A DNA stretch of 64,000 bases from Timema cristinae (lineage: Eukaryota > Arthropoda > Insecta > Phasmatodea > Timematidae): positions 12,377,928-12,441,927 of the forward strand of contig JBCFYV010000001.1 of NCBI GenBank assembly GCA_039000515.1. The letters are read 5' to 3'. Positions 58,319 to 64,000 of this stretch are shown here, in pieces. The stretch's first letter is position 1, and every line of letters begins with the position of its first letter. Both the position numbers and the translations under genes were made by a program. Under the pieces are notes generated by a model. It was not told the DNA's origin and did no database searches. It saw nothing but the letters and a program-made list of their open reading frames with translations.

Positions 58319-61300
58319 TGGTGTCTACCAACTCTGATCACGTGGGAAGTGTTTATTATCATTAGAACTCCGTTAAAGTGGTTATTAACTTGATTAATTT
58401 TGCCAGATAAGAACATTGTCTAACCTCCTACATTACTGTGTTGAGATTTTCTAATGTAACAACTAATTCAGTCACCTGCGTTATTCTTAAAGTTTATTGG
58501 AATCATATAAATTAATTGATTTTATTCAAAGTATTTGTTTGAAATCTTTAACTTCTAAATTGCAACTTTATTTTGATGTTTAGCTAATAAGCTGACCTTA
58601 TTTATGAAATCTGAATTAAATTTCTGTAAATATCTATAATAAACACACACACACTTTTAAACATGGTTTTCAAATGTTTAATGACTCTTATGAAGTTGCT
58701 TTTAGAATAACGTCTGGGGGGGTTTAAAATGTTTCCTGGGCTGTAGCAAGTATAGTATTTCATACTACAGCATTCACACTTTATCAACGTTCATCGTACA
58801 GCTATAAGGCTCACAATATTTTTTAATGTATTAATACGGCAAGGGAGTGATCTATTGCGGTCACTTTACTTAGATGCTGCTGTCTTGTGTTGATGTTGGC
58901 ACTTCTGTATTATCGTCTAAAAGTGTTGAGATGGTATTAATACAATAATTATATTGTTTACTAAATATTTACAGTCTTTACATCGAGTAACTTATTTAAA
59001 GTTGTTTGAAGATTTTTCTTTTATTAAATTGATGTTGGGATCAACAATATTGTAAATAAGTCTCTAGCCATCAATCCTCTCGCTGATTGGTCAGCCAACA
59101 AGTTTCCCACTCACTCTCACTTCCACTGTCGGATGTTTTTATTTGTGGTGGCGAGTGGTTGGCTGCCCTGAAGAACCGGAAGTGCTCCGCTCGTTTCTCT
59201 TGTGTCTGCGGGTGCAGCACTTGTTTCCGGCCGAGATTTATTTCTAGGGGCGGGGGAAGAGATAGTGGTTTGGGAGGGAATGTTTGTTGAATTATTTGGC
59301 GAGCTCAGGGCTGAAGGGTTGGGCTTCCTTCTTCTTGTGAGTTTGTTAGGAACTTTTACCTCATATTTTAGTGATTGGCATGTATCCACCCTTTTATATC
59401 ATCACTTGCAAACTCACGTGATCTTAGGACAACACCTATTACTTTACGTTCAACACCACCAATCGTAATGTATTGTTAACATTACTCTCCTAAAGCGACA
59501 ATTAAATTCTTCAATACCCAACCAGGGTTTGAACTAGGATCTTCTAGAACTGAGGTCAGTCATTGGATCCTCCAGATGTGCAGAGCATATATTGACTAAC
59601 TTGGGGTGGAGGGGGGGATAGAGACAAAGCCTGGACCAAGTATATGATACCCCTATATAAGATCATGCAGTGCTGGCTACGCTATCGTATCACTATATTT
59701 CACATTTAATTTATAGGATTTAAATTTTATTTTTTATTTTCTTACTGCTATGTGTTCTACTACCCATCCGGCATGTTCAAAGCTTTTACTGACTAAACTA
59801 AGAACACAGTATGAGGAAGATGATTTTCTTAGCTTATACTTTTTAAGTGATATGAAACAAGTTTTCCCCAATTTTTTTTGTTAATGTTTTACAAATATTA
59901 CTATTAATATACTAAATGAGACAAAGCTCACCTTAAGTAACAGTAACATTTTTAATCATATAAAGATATCCAAACTAGCCTAAATGTAAAGCGCAACATA
60001 CTTCGACATCATATCAAACAAACCAAAATGGCTAACGTGACATGACCTACGTTGACGGACCTTGGTGTAATGAACTCTCCCCCGTCCTGTGTGGTGTTGT
60101 GCGGTGTAGTTTATTCATGGTGGACCAGCAGGCGTGTTGATGGGTTCTCGCCAGTGGGCTGACGTAATGGCCACCAGTCTCTCACTGTCTCTCCATTGGA
60201 CAGAGAGAGGGCTGGTAATGGCCACCAGTCTCTCTCGGATGACTGTTGTGGGCCGTGTTTTATCAACTCCTCCATTCCCTCCTGCTTGACGACTGCACAG
60301 CATTTAGATATAAAATATTAAACGGGATTTTTTGTTTCTCTCTGTGTGTGGATTTTATTCCCTCTTTTTTGTGATACGATGTTCTCTAAAGAAGCAAATG
60401 GAACTGCCCAAGTCTCCCATTTCTTTTATTCCTTTATTAATGGGCTTACGCTTCTCTCTCTCTCTCTCTCTCCCCCCTCTCCCTCCCCAAAAGGCACGCT
60501 TTGGACGACTCTTTGGATTTCCTTTCATTTGTGAGCGAGTATTAACTTCAAACAGATTCATCTCTGGAGCAGTTCATTTTGTTTAGGGATGACATTTTGT
60601 TGACGTCACTGAGGATTCATTAAACTTATCGTTAAATTAGCCTGGTCTGTGAACATGGAACGGTAGCGTGGCGATATTAACTCGCTGATTATGTTGTTGA
60701 GATAATCCAATATAATTATATATGACAAGTATTATATAGCCTCAGGGACAGGGGTGGAGGGGGAGGCCAAAACATTTAAAACGTAAACCTTGACAGTGGC
60801 GCTTTCAAGCCATCATGGACGCCAGGAATTAAGATATAAAATAATAAACGTATAATTCATACAAAAATTACTTTTAGTTTTGTTTTTTAATGAATGGAAA
60901 ATACTTTTCCAGTTCACATTAAACTTACAAATGCGCATAGGCAGTGTTTATTACGCATTGGACTATATTCAAACACATTCACAAAACTGAAAACAAAACA
61001 GCAATGGATATTTGAGTTACGAGAGACCACTAAAGAACGTTCACGAAGCTGACCGAATAGTTCCGAAGCAATGGGCGAGGGCGTGTCGATGTTTTTAATT
61101 GCCTAGCTAGCGCAGACGACCTACCCACACATACTATTCTTCCAATAAAACTTTGTAAATATATTTGAAACTGTGGTTTACACATGACGATATACGTTCA
61201 TTTAATTGATTCATGGTTTCAGACAAATGTAATTTATTTCCCCCCAAAGTAGGAAAATTATGCGTCCCACAGGGATTCTTGGAGACAGTGGAACGTCTGG

Positions 61301-61665
61301 TTACCTTTATTAATTATAAATATAATTAGGGCAGTCATTATAGTGGGACAAGGCGAGTAAAACCTACTTAAAATCTTAATTAAAATATGTAAGTTAAATT
61401 TTAAAAAAAATTGAATTTCTTTGAATTTTTTTTTACAAAAATAACATTTATTAAAAAAATGGTGCAATGAGGTTCATTTTAAAAGCAATATTTATATGTA
61501 AATATCTAAGATATCGATGGTGGGAAAATTAACCCCTGTTTTGTTCTGTGTTAAATCTCGTTGAATCAGACGCGATATTTTTATTCGGAATCTGTTATTT
61601 TCGTGCGCTTATCAGATAATATTCTTTTGTAACTATTGGGGAAGCTTCTGACTAGCATTTGACGT
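58319..61665. other. Intron sequence, no gene seen
   Basis: No exon recognised. Open frames of 60-90 codons occur, including a Pro/Ser/Thr-rich minus-strand frame at 59,117-59,389 with no identified homology. A (CT)n tract is at about 60,452-60,472 and a duplicated GTAATGGCCACCAGTCTCTC occurs near 60,165 and 60,214. Confidence 0.5.
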
Positions 61666-61865
61666 TTCAGCTTGTGAGATTATTGATAGAGATTGTGAGA
61701 CGATCGGTACAGATTGTGAGACGATTGATACACATATTGTGAGATGATTGATACAGATTGTGAGACGATTGATACAAATATTGTGAGATGATTGATACAG
61801 ATTGTGAGACGATTGATACAAATATTGTGAGACTATCGATACAGATTGAAAGATTATTGATACAA
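61666..61865. repeat. 21-24 bp tandem repeat, about 9 copies
   Basis: Variants of TTGTGAGACGATTGATACAG with ATA insertions (ACAAATATTGTGAG), giving periods of 21 and 24 bp. Divergence increases to the right. Confidence 0.88.
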
Positions 61866-62559
61866 ATTGTGGGATGATTGATTTATATACCGAGATGAGT
61901 GATACAAATCTCGTAACGATAATGTGCCTGACTTCGACCCTGAAGACAGGGTTGGGTGCACGGATACTTTTCTGATTCTGACCTAGGTTCGATTACAATT
62001 GGATCCATGAGAAATTTACCTATTTTCAGTTTGATACCAGTGCATATCTAGTTCCCCCCCCCCCCCCCTCGTCCTACTAGATTCTCGACTATCGAATAGA
62101 GACCTCTGATGTGAGATCCACTTACTCATCCCACATACTCGACGCCTCTTATACAGATTTTTTTTCTCTTCTTTTGCCACGGATCGAATCTGCTGACGGG
62201 CCAAGTCCGGCTAGCCAGGAATCCGGGGAATGTCTGACTCCGGGCTCTTTTTGGTCGTTGCAGCGTTCCCGGAGGCTCCGGGGGAATCTTAGCGGCCGTT
62301 ACTCGCATGCCACGCGCGCCTGCAGGCTTGCCATCAGGAGGGAGGAAAATATGAATGTGTCTCTCTAAAAGTGCGGGGTAATCTCGGCTGAGTTATTCCG
62401 ACACTCGAGGTTGGCAAGACTGGTCCAGCCACGCATACCACCCCTCTGCCTGGGGAATGCCCGCAGGGTTGTCAACATGGGCGCGCGAATAGCTGGTGTT
62501 TTTTACTAGGGGAAATATGTGCGGGCATAAACAGACATTGTTATCGTTGTGTTGTGCCT
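61866..62559. other. Unique interval, GC-richer
   Basis: Contains a run of about 14 C at 62,054-62,068 and a GC-richer stretch at 62,160-62,340 with overlapping 60-85 codon frames on both strands. No domain or splice pair was recognised. Confidence 0.4.
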
Positions 62560-63185
62560 GACACTCTACAACAGTTCACTTTCTGCATGCTAGGACAGAG
62601 ATTGTGAAGTTCATTCTAATTACAACAGTTCATTCCCTTCGTGTTAGGACAGAGATTGTGAAGCTCATTCTAATTACAACAGTTCACATCCCTTCATGTT
62701 AGGACGAGATTGTGAAGTTCATTCTAATGACAACAGTTCACTCCCTTCATGTTAGGACAGAGATTGTGAAGCTCATTCTAATGACAACAGTTCACTCACT
62801 CCCTTCATGTTAGGACAGAGATTGTGAAGTTCATTCTAATGACAACAGTTCACTCTCTTCATGTTAGGACAGAGATTTGAAGCTCATTCTAATTACAACA
62901 GTTCACTCCCTTCATGTTAGGACAGAGATTGTGAAGCTCATTCTAATACAACAGTTCACTCCCTTCATGTTAGACAGAGATTGTGAAGCATTAAATGACA
63001 AAGTTCATCCTTCATGTTAGGACAGAGATTGTGAAGCTCATTCTAATGACAACAGTTCACTCACTCCTTCATGTTAGGACAGAGATTGTGAAGCTCATTC
63101 TAATGACAACAGTTCACTCACGCCCTTCATGTTAGGACAGAGATTGTGAACCTCATTATAATGACCACAGTTTACTCCCTGCATT
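62560..63185. repeat. 54-bp minisatellite, about 11 copies
   Basis: Unit ACAACAGTTCACTCCCTTCA-TGTTAGGACAGAGATTGTGA-AGCTCATTCTAATG, period 54 bp, with 58-bp variants that repeat CACT. One part (about 62,940-63,015) has several single-base losses not shared with other copies. Confidence 0.95.
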
Positions 63186-63474
63186 TTAACTAACTCTTGT
63201 GAATTAGAAATATTATTCTATAATGACTGAACGAGTCTAAAAGTTTAATTTTTTTAGTGGTTAACGTGGTAGGGAAGGAAACATAAATTAAGGACAGCAT
63301 TTTTTTAGTTTTTATGACAAAAAATACATTTCGGTCAAAATAAATAAAACATGATTTTAGTTGATACGTTTAGTTTAATTCTCTACAAATACTTATCTCC
63401 AAACGTTTTTGATTATTTAATTTGAGCATCTCGAAATTTGACAAGGAATTTTTCTTTTAAGATGTATCTTATTG

Positions 63475-63519
63475 TTATTATTAGCACCGCGTCTTACTAC
63501 CCATTCGGGTTATACGCAC
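63475..63519 (-). mobile_element. 45-bp SINE tail inserted alone
   Basis: Minus-strand sequence GTGCGTATAACCCGAATGGG-TAGTAAGACGCGGTGCTAAT-AATAA is only the 3' tail shared by SINE families A and B. A perfect 13-bp target-site duplication ATGTATCTTATTG lies at 63,462-63,474 and 63,520-63,532. It is therefore an extreme 5' truncation and not an eroded copy. Confidence 0.93.
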
Positions 63520-63794
63520 ATGTATCTTATTGAATGATATTATAGCCACGACTGATATTCTAGAACTGTTGAGGTTTAAATATGTAGACAAATTTAACTA
63601 ATCGTATATACTGAAGTCTTGTTTGATTTCAATTACCCTAATTCTTTTTTTTCGCTTTAAATATTGCAATATTACATACTTTTAACTCTCGTTCCTACAG
63701 CGCGGCGTTAAGGTTGTTTCACACTATAGGGAATTCTACACTCACCACCGCGATCCATGTCGAGAATATTTTGAGTACGGTATTTTGATCGTAA

Positions 63795-63892
63795 CCCGAA
63801 TGGATTGCTACTGTAAACATGACATGCGCAGTATAGGTCCAAGCCCGAACGGATCGCTTCTGTAAACATTACATGCGCAGTATAGGTCCAAG
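63795..63892 (+). repeat. 49-bp tandem duplication
   Basis: Two copies, 49 bp apart, of CCCGAA-GGAT-GCT-CTGTAAACAT followed by ACATGCGCAGTATAGGTCCA. Divergence is small. They sit at the edge of an interval with no gene recognised. Confidence 0.85.
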
Positions 63893-64000
63893 CTCTAGTT
63901 TGTTTTCAATCCGTCAAACAAACATGGACCCTCATGGACGAAAAATTATTTAACTTGTGCGAACCAAAAATGAACTATACAACTTGGCAAACAAATTTTA

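Noticed and set aside
59117..59389. 90-codon Pro/Ser/Thr-rich minus-strand frame
   Set aside because: Composition is suggestive but there is no domain, splice pair or known homologue; the opposite strand is equally open.
62016..62368. Overlapping 60-85 codon frames on both strands in GC-richer DNA
   Set aside because: Frames on both strands with no recognisable product; GC content alone explains the lack of stops.

Overview
The window is eukaryotic, AT-rich and dominated by repeats. It looks like insect DNA. Three spliced exons with good GT/AG sites encode spectrin-repeat sequence I recognise as insect dystrophin, and the mobile elements are of kinds common in insects: a Lep1-type Helitron, tRNA-derived SINEs, and a Mutator-like/YqaJ transposon relic. 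I cannot name the order or species. Most of 32-64 kb appears to be dystrophin intron on the + strand, and no other exon of that gene could be recognised.

Layout. 1-14,097: a satellite array of three diverged ~263-271 bp monomers (A, B, C) arranged as A-B-C trimers and A-C dimers, with a ~5.04 kb super-repeat. 14.1-24.2 kb: AT-rich DNA with SINEs, including one inserted inside another, and a Helitron. 24.27-27.2 kb: three adjacent tandem arrays with 160, ~30 and ~66 bp periods; the 160-bp unit carries a near-perfect 30-bp palindrome. 27.5-30.7 kb: more SINEs (three families) and a small repeat with an inverted copy. 31.2-32.0 kb: two candidate exons and a polyadenylation signal that may be the 3' end of an unidentified + strand gene. 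32.44-35.06 kb: a LINE fragment interrupted by a 2.0 kb DNA transposon with no coding capacity. 36.56-37.52 kb: a SINE and a second LINE fragment ending about 70 bp before a dystrophin exon.

37,588-42,350: three consecutive dystrophin exons (211, 155 and 190 bp) whose phases join into one frame of 185 codons. They cover the end of one spectrin repeat, a whole repeat, and the start of the next. 42.4-64 kb: downstream intron (more than 21 kb) with minisatellites of 46, 53, 43, about 22 and 54 bp, a broken Mutator-like/YqaJ element, a hAT-like element, a TA-flanked MITE, a strong hairpin, a cluster of three CTCF-like motifs, and many SINE copies.

The clearest themes are: (a) two SINE families with different bodies share one 3' tail ending in (TAA)n, and a 45-bp copy of that tail alone has its own 13-bp target-site duplication; (b) the satellite has a layered structure, with a patch at about 7.43-8.34 kb that may be an assembly fault; (c) an unassigned gene end at 31.2-32.0 kb. 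Almost every long open frame in the window is a by-product of a tandem repeat and is not a gene.
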